A DNA stretch of 64,000 bases from Novosphingobium nitrogenifigens DSM 19370 (GTDB lineage: Bacteria > Pseudomonadota > Alphaproteobacteria > Sphingomonadales > Sphingomonadaceae), in the NCBI RefSeq assembly GCF_000192575.1, contig NZ_GL876926.1, forward strand, positions 709,929 to 773,928. Direction: 5' to 3'. The position numbers and the translations under genes are program-made. Positions 42,841-51,115 of the stretch are shown here, one piece after another. Each line of letters opens with the position of its first letter. Positions within the stretch are counted from its first letter, which is position 1. The notes beneath the pieces are model-generated. The model was not told the DNA's origin and did no database searches. It worked only from the letters and a program-made list of their open reading frames with translations.

Positions 42841-44097
42841 TTAGCGTACGAGCGCGAAACCGATGCGCAAGCGGGTGGCGTAACGGTTGTAATCGAGCAG
42901 ATTCTCGCCGTATCCCACGAAGGATTGCAGGTAGAGGTAGAAGTCCGGCCCGCCACCAAGGATACGGGGCAGAGGATAGGACAAGTCCGCGCTGAGCGAA
43001 CCTTTGCCCGTGCTGAAATTGAAGCGCGAAGTCGTGGACAGGCGCAACCCGTCGTCCTTGCCGATTTCCCAGAACAGGCCTGCATTGCCGCGATAGCGGA
43101 TGATGTCGGGATTGTCCGACTTGTCGCCGACATAGATCGACACGCGCGGCGAAACGGTCATCCGGTAATCGCCCAGAGGAATCGCCGCCATGGGCGCGAG
43201 GTAGAAACTGTTGATGCTGCGCGAAGCGGTTCCGTCGCGGCCGTTCGATTCGTGGCGCAGGCCGATTTGTCCCCCGAGTGCGATCCCGTTGTTGAGAACC
43301 GCAGAAGGCGTGATGTAGATGAGCTCGGGCTGAAAATCGATGTTGTGGAACGGCGACGAGACGGCGTTCAGATCCCAGAACATGCGCTGCGTATAGGCAA
43401 AGTGCAGCCCCTGGCGCCAATCGGCCGGAGCCTTGCCCACGGAGCTGGAGCCGAACAGCTTGTATTTGAAGCTGAGCTGAAGCCGTGCATCTACGCCGGG
43501 ACCATAGACGGCATAGATCGGCTGATAGGCGGAAAGATCGGACAGAAAAGCATTGCCGACGGTCTTGTCGGTAGGCGGCGGGGCAGGCTGCCGTTCCGCA
43601 ACAGGCGGGGAAGGGGGGGGAGGCGCAGCTTCAGCCGCGACGGCGGGGCTCTCGTCGTTTCGGGCCAGACGCGAGACCGTGGGAGCCTCGATCATGATCG
43701 TTTGCGTGGACCATGCCGGAATGGTCAGCATCGCACCGGCGGAGGCTTCCTTCACGGGCACGCGATAGCGCGCCTGCGCGAATTCATGGGCGGGAACGGC
43801 AAGCGTTGACCCGGCGGTATCGACGCGGGAAAGCATGACGGTGTGCGGGCTCGGGCTGCCCTTGTCCGTCACGCGTGCTTCGATCCGATCGGGCAGGATG
43901 ATGCTGTCGGCTACATCGCCGGGGTTGAGCAGGCGCAAGTCGACAAAGACGCTTCCCTGATCGTCCTGCTGCGAGACGCCCCCGACGAGCACTTCGATAT
44001 GCGATGCCGCCAGTGCCGTTCCCGGCAATGCCAACAGAGTGAGCGAGGCGAGTGCGGCGAGACGGGTGCCATGGGACGGGAGGGACTTCAACGACAT
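42841..44097 (-). CDS. PldA-like outer-membrane phospholipase A with extra N-terminal domain
   Basis: 418-residue exported protein. A signal peptide ends GTALAA. Residues about 30-135 form a beta-rich region of unknown type (VLVGGVSQQDDQGSVFVDLRL), then a Pro-rich linker (about 140-165), then a barrel domain of OMPLA type. The catalytic RHESNGRDGTASRSINSFY keeps His282, Ser284 and Asn296 at the same spacing as His142, Ser144 and Asn156 of E. coli PldA. The ATG at 44097 is the only start before the signal sequence. It should hydrolyse outer-membrane phospholipids as a dimer. The extra domain is unusual compared with the 289-residue E. coli enzyme. Identical tRNA-Asn units lie on both sides. 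Confidence 0.85.
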   Translation of the reverse strand: MSLKSLPSHGTRLAALASLTLLALPGTALAASHIEVLVGGVSQQDDQGSVFVDLRLLNPGDVADSIILPDRIEARVTDKGSPSPHTVMLSRVDTAGSTLAVPAHEFAQARYRVPVKEASAGAMLTIPAWSTQTIMIEAPTVSRLARNDESPAVAAEAAPPPPSPPVAERQPAPPPTDKTVGNAFLSDLSAYQPIYAVYGPGVDARLQLSFKYKLFGSSSVGKAPADWRQGLHFAYTQRMFWDLNAVSSPFHNIDFQPELIYITPSAVLNNGIALGGQIGLRHESNGRDGTASRSINSFYLAPMAAIPLGDYRMTVSPRVSIYVGDKSDNPDIIRYRGNAGLFWEIGKDDGLRLSTTSRFNFSTGKGSLSADLSYPLPRILGGGPDFYLYLQSFVGYGENLLDYNRYATRLRIGFALVR

Positions 44098-44260
44098 GGC
44101 AGCTCCGATGGTTCGACGCACGCAGCCCGCGTGGCGACAGACCGCGCAGGCACTATATATGATAGGTAAAAACCCTGAGTTGCGAACGGAAGCAAGGTCA
44201 AGGCCTTGCTGAATGATTTCGCTGATGTCGGGGAGAGCGGCAAGAAATGCACGCTGAAGT

Positions 44261-44372
44261 AAAATGGCTCCCTGAGTTGGATTCGAACCAACGGCCGCTC
44301 GATTAACAGTCGAGAGCTCTACCGCTGAGCTATCAGGGAGCGGCCCCGGTTGCCCGGGGCAGGAGCGCGCTA
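44261..44372. repeat. 112-bp direct repeat, copy 2 (carries tRNA-Asn)
   Basis: Second copy of the unit at 42674-42785, differing at one base. Recombination between the copies would delete or duplicate the PldA-like gene together with one tRNA. Confidence 0.85.
44265..44339 (-). tRNA. tRNA-Asn (GTT), copy 2
   Basis: Identical in sequence to copy 1, with anticodon GTT and encoded CCA. It is upstream of the PldA-like gene on the same strand, with 167 nt between. Confidence 0.95.
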
Positions 44373-44429
44373 TTAGCAGGCGTTTGCGGTTTGGCAAGCA
44401 CCCAAATCACTTGAGACGCGGAAAATTTT

Positions 44430-45212
44430 TCAGGACATGAACTGTTCGGCGAAAATCCGTTCGTCGAGGCTCTTGCCCTTGTCGAAAAGCAGGGTGAGCT
44501 GGTGTTCGGGCCAGGCGCGCACGCGCACTTCGGCAACGTCGCGCACTTCCTTTTGATCGGCGACGACAAGGACCGGGCGTTTCACCGATTCTCGTGCACG
44601 GATCACGATCTCGGCATTCTCGGGCAGGATCGCCCCGCGCCAGCGACGAGGCCGGAACGGGCTGATCGGGGTGAGGGCAAGCATGTTCGACCCCAGCGGC
44701 AGGATCGGCCCGTTGGCCGAGAGGTTATAGGCGGTTGAGCCGGCAGGCGTAGCCACCAGAACCCCGTCGCAGGAGAGTTCGGGAATGCGGACCTTGCCGT
44801 TGACCGTGATCTCGAGCTTTGCCGTCTGGCGGGTTTCGCGCAGCAGCGAGACTTCGTTGATTGCCCATGAGGTCTGGACTTCGCCGGTATTTGTGGTTGC
44901 CTCCATCCACAGCGGAGACACGGCAATCCGGCGTGCCCGCGCAATGCGTTCTTCAAGTGGGCGCGTGGATTTCAGCCTGTTCATCAGGAACCCGACCGTG
45001 CCGAGATTGATGCCGTAGACCGGAACGACCCGATCAGTGTCGAGCATGTGGTGGAGTATCTGCAGCATGAAACCGTCGCCGCCCAAGGCGACGACAATGT
45101 CCGCTTCATCGGGGGAAACCCATTCGCGCGTCGCGCGCAAGGTCGTTTCGGCTTCCTGGGCCCGATCGGTGGGCGAGGCCACCAGAGCAAGGCGGGGCAG
45201 GGTGTCGGACAT
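44430..45212 (-). CDS. nadK: NAD kinase
   Basis: 260-residue NAD kinase, which makes NADP+ from NAD+ and ATP (or polyphosphate). The GGDG motif (VALGGDGFMLQ), INLGTVGFL, the NE/D-S of AINEVSL and TPAGSTAYNLSANGPILPL, LTPISP are present. Start at ATG 45212 (MSDTLPRLAL). The gene is close to the alphaproteobacterial consensus length. It is divergent from the EAL-domain gene, with 118 bp between them. Confidence 0.95.
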   Translation of the reverse strand: MSDTLPRLALVASPTDRAQEAETTLRATREWVSPDEADIVVALGGDGFMLQILHHMLDTDRVVPVYGINLGTVGFLMNRLKSTRPLEERIARARRIAVSPLWMEATTNTGEVQTSWAINEVSLLRETRQTAKLEITVNGKVRIPELSCDGVLVATPAGSTAYNLSANGPILPLGSNMLALTPISPFRPRRWRGAILPENAEIVIRARESVKRPVLVVADQKEVRDVAEVRVRAWPEHQLTLLFDKGKSLDERIFAEQFMS

Positions 45213-45330
45213 TATCCCCTCGGGGTGAAATGGTTGCCAGAGGCTGAAATCTCTGCGTCCCGCCAAATCGACGACACTTGTCCGAGGTTTATGGACCGCC
45301 CCATTGTGGTGCAACGATTATCGGTCAGCC

Positions 45331-46668
45331 ATGATGATTTTGCACGACAGTTGGATTATCCCCGCCCGCATGACAGGCGACCAAGACGCGGCAATCGATT
45401 CCACAGACCTGTTGACCGGACTGGCATCCGCCGAAGCCGCGCGCACCTGGCTGCGCCGCACCGCGCCTGCCGCACCGGTTCTTGCCATGCTGGTCAGCCT
45501 GCCGCGGCTTCAGGCGGTCAATCTCGCCTATGGCAAGACGCACGGCGACCAGGTCCTGATCGAAGTGGCGCGGCGCGTTGCCGATTTCGTCGATGTCGAA
45601 TTGGGAAGCGCGGCTCTGGTCGCGCGCCTCGGTGGCGGAAAGTTTCTGGTCGCGACGGTGCAGGATACCAGCCGCGAACGCTGGCAATATCTGGGCGAGG
45701 CCTTGGGGCGCGCGATCGCGCGGACTTTGACCGTTCGGGGGGAGGAATTCCACCTGCTGCCACGAACGGTTCTTTTGCGGTCGAGCGCGCTCGGCGAGGA
45801 AGGGGGCAGCGGCGAGGCACTGCTGCATCATCTGGAGGAAACCGCAACGACTCTGGACCGCCTTTCCGGGCGGCGTATGTTGTGGGCCGACGATGTCCTG
45901 GGGACGCCGGGGGCAAGCCTTGCCGTGCTGGAAGGCGAATTGCTCGGCGCCATGCACCGCGACGAAATCAGCGTCCTGTTCCAGCCCCAGTTCGATGTTG
46001 CGACCGGGCGCCTTGCCGGTGCGGAAGCCCTCGCGCGGTGGGAACATCCGCGTTTCGGACAGATTTCTGCCGAAACGCTGTTCGCGGTCGCCGACCGGGG
46101 CGATCACGTGGCGCAATTGTCGCGGCACATCATTGGGCGCGCCATGGCGCTTGCGACGCAATGGCCCGGACACTTGCGGCTGTCGCTGAACATCACGGCC
46201 GAGGATTTCGCGCTGGGCGACGTCGTGCGCACGGTTCGTCACCTGCTTGGGGAAACCGGGTTCGCGGCGGGGAGATTGACGCTTGAAATCACCGAACAGT
46301 CGTTGATCAGCGATTTCGAAGCCTGCGCTCGTGCCTTGCGCGCCCTTGCCACCGACGGCGTGCGCGTGGCGCTCGACGACTTCGGAACCGGCTTTTCCAA
46401 TTTCCGCACGCTCAAGGCATTGCCGCTCGATGCGCTCAAGCTCGACAAGTCGCTGGTCAAGGACATCGCCCACGATCCCCGCGACCGGGCGATCGTCTCG
46501 GCGGTGATCGCGATGGCGCGCGCGCTGGCGATGAAAGTGATCGCCGAAGGGGTCGAGCACCAGCAGCAGCTTGCCATCCTTCGCGAAGAAGGCTGCGACT
46601 TGTTTCAGGGGTTCCTGCGTTCAGGGCCGATGGCGCCGCTCGAATTCCTGCGCCTGACGTCGAGCTAA
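45331..46668 (+). CDS. Cyclic-di-GMP phosphodiesterase (EAL) with degenerate GGDEF domain
   Basis: 445-residue cytoplasmic protein. Residues about 25-190 have a GGDEF fold in which the signature has decayed to RLGGGKF, so diguanylate cyclase activity is unlikely. Residues about 200-440 form an EAL domain with all catalytic features: AEALARW (Glu232), the Asn in LSLNIT, the Glu of LEITEQ, DDFGTGFS, LKLDKSL, AEGVE and LFQGF, so hydrolysis of c-di-GMP is predicted. No membrane or sensory domain is seen. The start is uncertain: ATG 45331 or 45370 (MTGDQDA); neither has a strong ribosome-binding site. Confidence 0.88.
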   Translation: MMILHDSWIIPARMTGDQDAAIDSTDLLTGLASAEAARTWLRRTAPAAPVLAMLVSLPRLQAVNLAYGKTHGDQVLIEVARRVADFVDVELGSAALVARLGGGKFLVATVQDTSRERWQYLGEALGRAIARTLTVRGEEFHLLPRTVLLRSSALGEEGGSGEALLHHLEETATTLDRLSGRRMLWADDVLGTPGASLAVLEGELLGAMHRDEISVLFQPQFDVATGRLAGAEALARWEHPRFGQISAETLFAVADRGDHVAQLSRHIIGRAMALATQWPGHLRLSLNITAEDFALGDVVRTVRHLLGETGFAAGRLTLEITEQSLISDFEACARALRALATDGVRVALDDFGTGFSNFRTLKALPLDALKLDKSLVKDIAHDPRDRAIVSAVIAMARALAMKVIAEGVEHQQQLAILREEGCDLFQGFLRSGPMAPLEFLRLTSS

Positions 46669-46681
46669 CGTCAGGGCGCTG

Positions 46682-49600
46682 TTACGCGGCTTTCTTCGAT
46701 GCCTTGCGCACGATGGCCGACAGCCCCTTGGTCAATTGCACCAGACCGTTGAGGCGCCCTTCCGGATTGCCCCAGGCCCGCTGGATGACGAGCTTGTTGT
46801 CGGGCCGCAGCTTGGCGACGCCGTTCAGGCGTTCGATATAGGCGACAAGGCCGAGCGGGTCGGCAAAGCTGTCGTTGTGGAAGCTGACCAGCACGCCCTT
46901 GGAACCGACGTCGATCTTGGCGATGCCCGCGATGATCGCCTGACGCTTCACTTCGATCAGACGCAGGAGGTTTTGCGTCGCCGGTGGGAGCGGGCCGAAG
47001 CGGTCGATCATTTCGGCGGCAAGCGATTCGACTGCCTGCGCATTTTCGGCCTCGTTCATGCGGCGGTAGAGCGCCATGCGCACGGCGAGGTCGGGCACAT
47101 AATCTTCGGGAATCATGATCGGCGCGTCGACCGTGATCTGCGGATTGAGCGCGCCGCGTTCGCGCAAAACGCCGTAATCGCCCGCCTTGGCCGCCAGAAT
47201 CGCGTCTTCGAGCATCGACTGATACAGTTCGAACCCGACTTCCTTGATATGGCCGGACTGTTCATCGCCGAGGAGGTTGCCCGCCCCGCGCAAGTCGAGG
47301 TCGTGGCTGGCAAGCTGGAACCCGGCGCCAAGCGAATCGAGGTCGCCCAGAACCTTGAGCCGCTTTTCCGCGATTTCGGACAGCGCCTGATTCTCGGGGT
47401 AAGTGAGATAGGCGTAAGCGCGCAGCTTTCCGCGCCCGACCCGACCGCGCAGCTGATAGAGCTGGGCAAGGCCGAAGCGATCGGCGCGGTGCAGGATGAT
47501 GGTGTTGGCGCTGGGAATGTCGATCCCGCTCTCGATGATCGTCGTCGACAGCAGCACTTCGTACTTCTTGTCGTAAAAGGCCGACATGCGGTCTTCGACG
47601 TCGCTCGAACTCATCTGCCCGTGGGCGGAAACCGCGCGGATTTCCGGCACGTTGAGCCGCAGCCATTCTTCCATCTCGGGCATGTCGGCAATGCGCGGCA
47701 CGACGATGAAGCTCTGCCCGCCGCGCTGATGTTCGCGCAGCAGCGCATCGCGAATGACGACATCATCCCACGGCATGACGTAAGTGCGGACGGCAAGGCG
47801 ATCGACCGGGGGCGTCTGGATTGTCGAAAGCTCGCGCAAGCCCGACATCGCCATCTGCAGGGTGCGCGGGATCGGCGTTGCCGTCAGCGTCAGGACGTGG
47901 ACGTCGGTCTTGAGCTCTTTCAGCTTTTCCTTGTGGGTGACGCCGAAACGCTGTTCCTCGTCGACGATGACAAGGCCGAGGCGACGGAATTCGACCGTCT
48001 TGGAAAGCAGGGCATGGGTGCCGATGACGATATCGACAGTCCCGTTGGCAAGTCCGGAACGGGTCTCTGCCGCTTCCTTGGCCGGGACGAGCCGTGACAG
48101 GCGCCCGATCTGAAGCGGGAAGCCGGAAAAACGCTCGACGAATGAAGTATAGTGCTGGCGCGCGAGCAGCGTGGTCGGTGCGACGACTGCGACCTGATGT
48201 CCGGCCATGGCGGCAACGAATGCGGCCCGCAGCGCGACTTCGGTCTTGCCGAAACCGACATCGCCACAGACGAGGCGGTCCATCGGCTTGCCCGAGGCCA
48301 TGTCGCCCAGAACGTCCTCGATCGCGCGTTCCTGATCCTCGGTCTCGTTCCAGGGGAAGCGGTCGACAAAGGGGCCGTAGCTTGCCGGATCGGTTTCGAG
48401 CGGATCGGCTTGCCGCAAGGCACGCTGGGCGGCGGTCGCCATAAGCTGCCCCGCCATTTCGAGAATGCGCTCGCGCAGCCGCGCCTTGCGCTTCTGCCAC
48501 GCTTCGCCCCCGAGCCGGTCAAGCGCGACACCGTCGCTTTCGTGGCCATAGCGGGAAAGGACGTCGAGGTTCTCGACCGGGATATAGAGCTTGTCGCCCC
48601 CCGCGTACGTGAGCTGGACGCAATCGTGCGGGCTGTTCCCGACATTGATCGCCTCCAGCCCGTCGTACCGGCCGATGCCGTGCTCCATGTGCACGACCAG
48701 ATCGCCGGGATTGAGCGCGGACAGCTCGGCAAGGAAGGCGTCGGCGTCCTTCTTCTTTTTCTTTCGCCGGACGAGGCGGTCGCCCAGAATGTCCTGCTCG
48801 GTCAGAAGCTCGATTTCGCCGTTCGCAAAACCGTGTTCGAGCGGCAGGACGACCGCGACCGGGCGGCCCGAGGCGGCAAGGCCCAAGGCTTCCTGCCAGG
48901 TTTCGGCCGTGACCGGCGCGGCCTTTCCGGCTTCGCCCAGAAGGCTGGCAAGGCGGGCGCGCGATCCTTGCGAATAGGCCGCAAGGATCGGTTTCAATCC
49001 CCGCGTGGCAAGGGCGGCCAGATGCTTGGCCGCCGCTTCATAGATATTGACGCCCTGCGCGCGTTCGGGGGCAAAGTCCCGCGCACCGGCAAAGCCGAAG
49101 TCGATCGTGCGGGCCGTTTCCGGTTCGGCAAAAATCGACATGCGATGGACCGGCCACCCGGCAAGCGCTCGTTCGTATTCGTCGCTGTCGAGATAGAGCG
49201 CCTGCGGATCGAGCGGGCGATAGCTGCCCGGTTGGCGCTGGGCAGCGTCGGCGCGCGCCTGGCGGTAGTCCGCGATGTCGGCGAGGCGGCTTTCGGCAGC
49301 CTTGGCCGCGCTCGTATCGAGCATGACTACATCGCCTTCGCCCAGATGGTCGAACAGCGTGACCATGCGGTCTTCGAACAAGGGCAGCCAGTGCTCCATG
49401 CCCGCAAGACGGCGGCCTTCGCTGACGGCCTGATAGAGCGGATCGCCGGTCGCATTGGCGCCAAAGATCTCGCGATAGCGGCTGCGGAAGCGCTTGATGC
49501 TCGTTTCGTCGAGCAAGGCTTCGCTGGCGGGAAGCAGCAGGTGGCTCTCGACCGGTTGGACCGAGCGTTGCGTGCTCGGATCGAACAGGCGCAGCGTTTC

Positions 49601-50167
49601 AAGCTCGTCGCCGAAGAAGTCGAGGCGCAGGCCGTGGTCGAGCCCGCTCGGGAAAATGTCGAAGACCCCGCCGCGTACGGCATATTCGCCGGTGTCGACC
49701 ACTGTATCGGTGCGGGCATAGCCCTGCCGTTGGAGCAGGGCGATCAGGGTTTCGCGCCCGATCTCGATGCCGGGCTTGAGTACGCGGGTCGATTCGCGAA
49801 TGCGGAACGGGGTCAGGACCCGTTGCAGCACCGCGTTGATCGTCGTGACGACAAGCTGGGGCCCTTCGCGCTTCGATTGCAGCCGGGCAAGCGCGGCAAG
49901 ACGGCGTGCGCTGATCGCAAGAGCAGGTGACGCACGATCGAAGGGAAGACAGTCCCACGCGGGAAATTCGACGACATCGAGTTCGGGCGCGAAAAACGCC
50001 GCCGTATCGACGATTGCGCGCATTGCCACGTCATCGGCGGCAACGAACACGGCCCGACCGGGTGCCGCCCGGGCAATGTCGGCCAAGACCAGCGGTTGCG
50101 CGCCGCGCGCCACCGACGAAAGCGTCAGCGGCGCCGTTGCCGAAAGGATGCGGGAAATGTCAGGCAT
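46682..50167 (-). CDS. mfd: Transcription-repair coupling factor
   Basis: 1161-residue Mfd, which removes stalled RNA polymerase and recruits UvrA. The N-terminal UvrB-like module (PAWDCLPFDRASP), the RNA-polymerase-interacting domain (GDLVVHMEHGIGRYDGLEAI), the RecG-like translocase with CGDVGFGKTEVALRAAF (Walker A), DEEQRFGV, TATPIPRT and LRGRVGRG, and the C-terminal TRCF domain (APIMIPEDYVPD) are all present. The start ATG 50167 gives a typical MPDISRIL beginning. sdhE lies 35 nt upstream on the same strand, so the two are likely co-transcribed; recG is close by on the other strand. Confidence 0.97.
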   Translation of the reverse strand: MPDISRILSATAPLTLSSVARGAQPLVLADIARAAPGRAVFVAADDVAMRAIVDTAAFFAPELDVVEFPAWDCLPFDRASPALAISARRLAALARLQSKREGPQLVVTTINAVLQRVLTPFRIRESTRVLKPGIEIGRETLIALLQRQGYARTDTVVDTGEYAVRGGVFDIFPSGLDHGLRLDFFGDELETLRLFDPSTQRSVQPVESHLLLPASEALLDETSIKRFRSRYREIFGANATGDPLYQAVSEGRRLAGMEHWLPLFEDRMVTLFDHLGEGDVVMLDTSAAKAAESRLADIADYRQARADAAQRQPGSYRPLDPQALYLDSDEYERALAGWPVHRMSIFAEPETARTIDFGFAGARDFAPERAQGVNIYEAAAKHLAALATRGLKPILAAYSQGSRARLASLLGEAGKAAPVTAETWQEALGLAASGRPVAVVLPLEHGFANGEIELLTEQDILGDRLVRRKKKKKDADAFLAELSALNPGDLVVHMEHGIGRYDGLEAINVGNSPHDCVQLTYAGGDKLYIPVENLDVLSRYGHESDGVALDRLGGEAWQKRKARLRERILEMAGQLMATAAQRALRQADPLETDPASYGPFVDRFPWNETEDQERAIEDVLGDMASGKPMDRLVCGDVGFGKTEVALRAAFVAAMAGHQVAVVAPTTLLARQHYTSFVERFSGFPLQIGRLSRLVPAKEAAETRSGLANGTVDIVIGTHALLSKTVEFRRLGLVIVDEEQRFGVTHKEKLKELKTDVHVLTLTATPIPRTLQMAMSGLRELSTIQTPPVDRLAVRTYVMPWDDVVIRDALLREHQRGGQSFIVVPRIADMPEMEEWLRLNVPEIRAVSAHGQMSSSDVEDRMSAFYDKKYEVLLSTTIIESGIDIPSANTIILHRADRFGLAQLYQLRGRVGRGKLRAYAYLTYPENQALSEIAEKRLKVLGDLDSLGAGFQLASHDLDLRGAGNLLGDEQSGHIKEVGFELYQSMLEDAILAAKAGDYGVLRERGALNPQITVDAPIMIPEDYVPDLAVRMALYRRMNEAENAQAVESLAAEMIDRFGPLPPATQNLLRLIEVKRQAIIAGIAKIDVGSKGVLVSFHNDSFADPLGLVAYIERLNGVAKLRPDNKLVIQRAWGNPEGRLNGLVQLTKGLSAIVRKASKKAA

Positions 50168-50202
50168 GAGCGTGCAAGAGCAGAAAGTCGACCGGTCCGC
50201 GA

Positions 50203-50469
50203 TCAGCGCGGGATCTCGACGTAGTCGAGCTTGGCCATCGCATCCATCATCGGCCCCGCATAGTCGGCGGGGATTGGAATGGTGCCCAGAGCCCACCCCA
50301 TGATGTCGACGTCATCCTCGTCCATCAGGCGTTCGTACCACGCGATCGAGGCTTCATCCCATTCGGTGTGGTGACGGTCGAAAAAGCAGCCGATCATGTA
50401 GTCGGCTTCGCGCGTACCGCGATGCCAGGCGCGAAACTTCAGGCGGCGAAGACGATCTTCTTTTTCCAT
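50203..50469 (-). CDS. sdhE: Succinate dehydrogenase assembly factor SdhE
   Basis: 88-residue flavinylation factor of the SdhE/Sdh5/YgfY family, which promotes covalent FAD attachment to SdhA. The diagnostic RGTRE (in AWHRGTREADYMIG) is at residues 17-21, and the five-helix layout ends in the usual WALG..IP segment. It is positioned between mfd and the host-attachment-type gene; a clear intrinsic terminator separates it from the latter. Confidence 0.93.
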   Translation of the reverse strand: MEKEDRLRRLKFRAWHRGTREADYMIGCFFDRHHTEWDEASIAWYERLMDEDDVDIMGWALGTIPIPADYAGPMMDAMAKLDYVEIPR

Positions 50470-50491
50470 GGACGGGGGCCCTACGCCAAAG

Positions 50492-50543
50492 AAAACGCCG
50501 CCGCAAGTGAACCACCGGGAAGGGCAGCACGCTTGCGACGGCG
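50492..50543 (-). terminator. Intrinsic terminator of host-attachment-family gene
   Basis: A 12-bp stem (CGCCGCCGCAAG 50496-50507, CTTGCGACGGCG 50532-50543) with one G-T pair is followed on the minus strand by TTTTCTTTGG. It lies 34 nt after the stop of the gene at 50577. Confidence 0.75.
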
Positions 50544-50576
50544 CTCGAATGCCAAGTCTTTCCGACCGGAGTCGGA

Positions 50577-50960
50577 TCAGTCTTCGGATTCGCGCAAGGT
50601 TTCGAGAATCTCGCTTTCGTGACGACCGATCAGATCCTTGCCCAGTTCCTTCACCAGCGCGCGTTCGACGGCGGGGGTCAGGTGGGGGCGCACTTCACCG
50701 AGCACGCGGGGCGGAGCGATCAGGGCGAAATGTTCAACCTTGTGTTCGGCAACCTGCCGATTCATCCACGCCGCGACGGCAGCCGCGTGGTCGGCATCGG
50801 CGTGGCGCTGACCCGACGTGCCGCTGGCATGATGGGCTTCGGCCAAAGCCGGGGTTTCGACCGGGGCAAGAACAGGAACAGCTTCGTTGCCGGCATTGCG
50901 CAGCAACCGCCAATCGTGACTGTCGAGAACAACAACGACCAGACCATGGGCGAGCAGCAT
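50577..50960 (-). CDS. Host-attachment-family protein
   Basis: 127-residue protein of the family annotated as required for attachment to host cells (Host_attach). Marks are the LLAHGLVVVVLDSHDWRLLRN opening, the VAAWMNRQVAEHKVEHFALIAPPRVLGEVR core and KELGKDLIGRHESEI tail, a fold resembling archaeal release factor eRF1/Pelota domains. The name comes from Agrobacterium; in other alphaproteobacteria the role is unclear, with a ribosome-related one plausible but unproven. ATG 50960 has AGGAGA upstream. It diverges from recG. Confidence 0.85.
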   Translation of the reverse strand: MLLAHGLVVVVLDSHDWRLLRNAGNEAVPVLAPVETPALAEAHHASGTSGQRHADADHAAAVAAWMNRQVAEHKVEHFALIAPPRVLGEVRPHLTPAVERALVKELGKDLIGRHESEILETLRESED

Positions 50961-51115
50961 TGGGATCTCCTCTCGTTTGAGTTTGTCTTGATGACCAGAC
51001 GCGTCCCGGGACGTTATCACAATGCGCTGGATCAAATTAGAGTGCAGGATCAATTCGCACCTTTCGCGTGCGGGAGTGGCGCGCGGACGATGTTCCCGTT
51101 ATGACCCGCAGGGCC

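Noticed and set aside
42678-44339. Integrative element with tRNA-Asn as attachment site
   Set aside because: The two tRNA copies suggested att sites, but there is no integrase or other mobility gene between them, and the repeated unit includes the tRNA's 5' flank. A duplication is the simpler reading.
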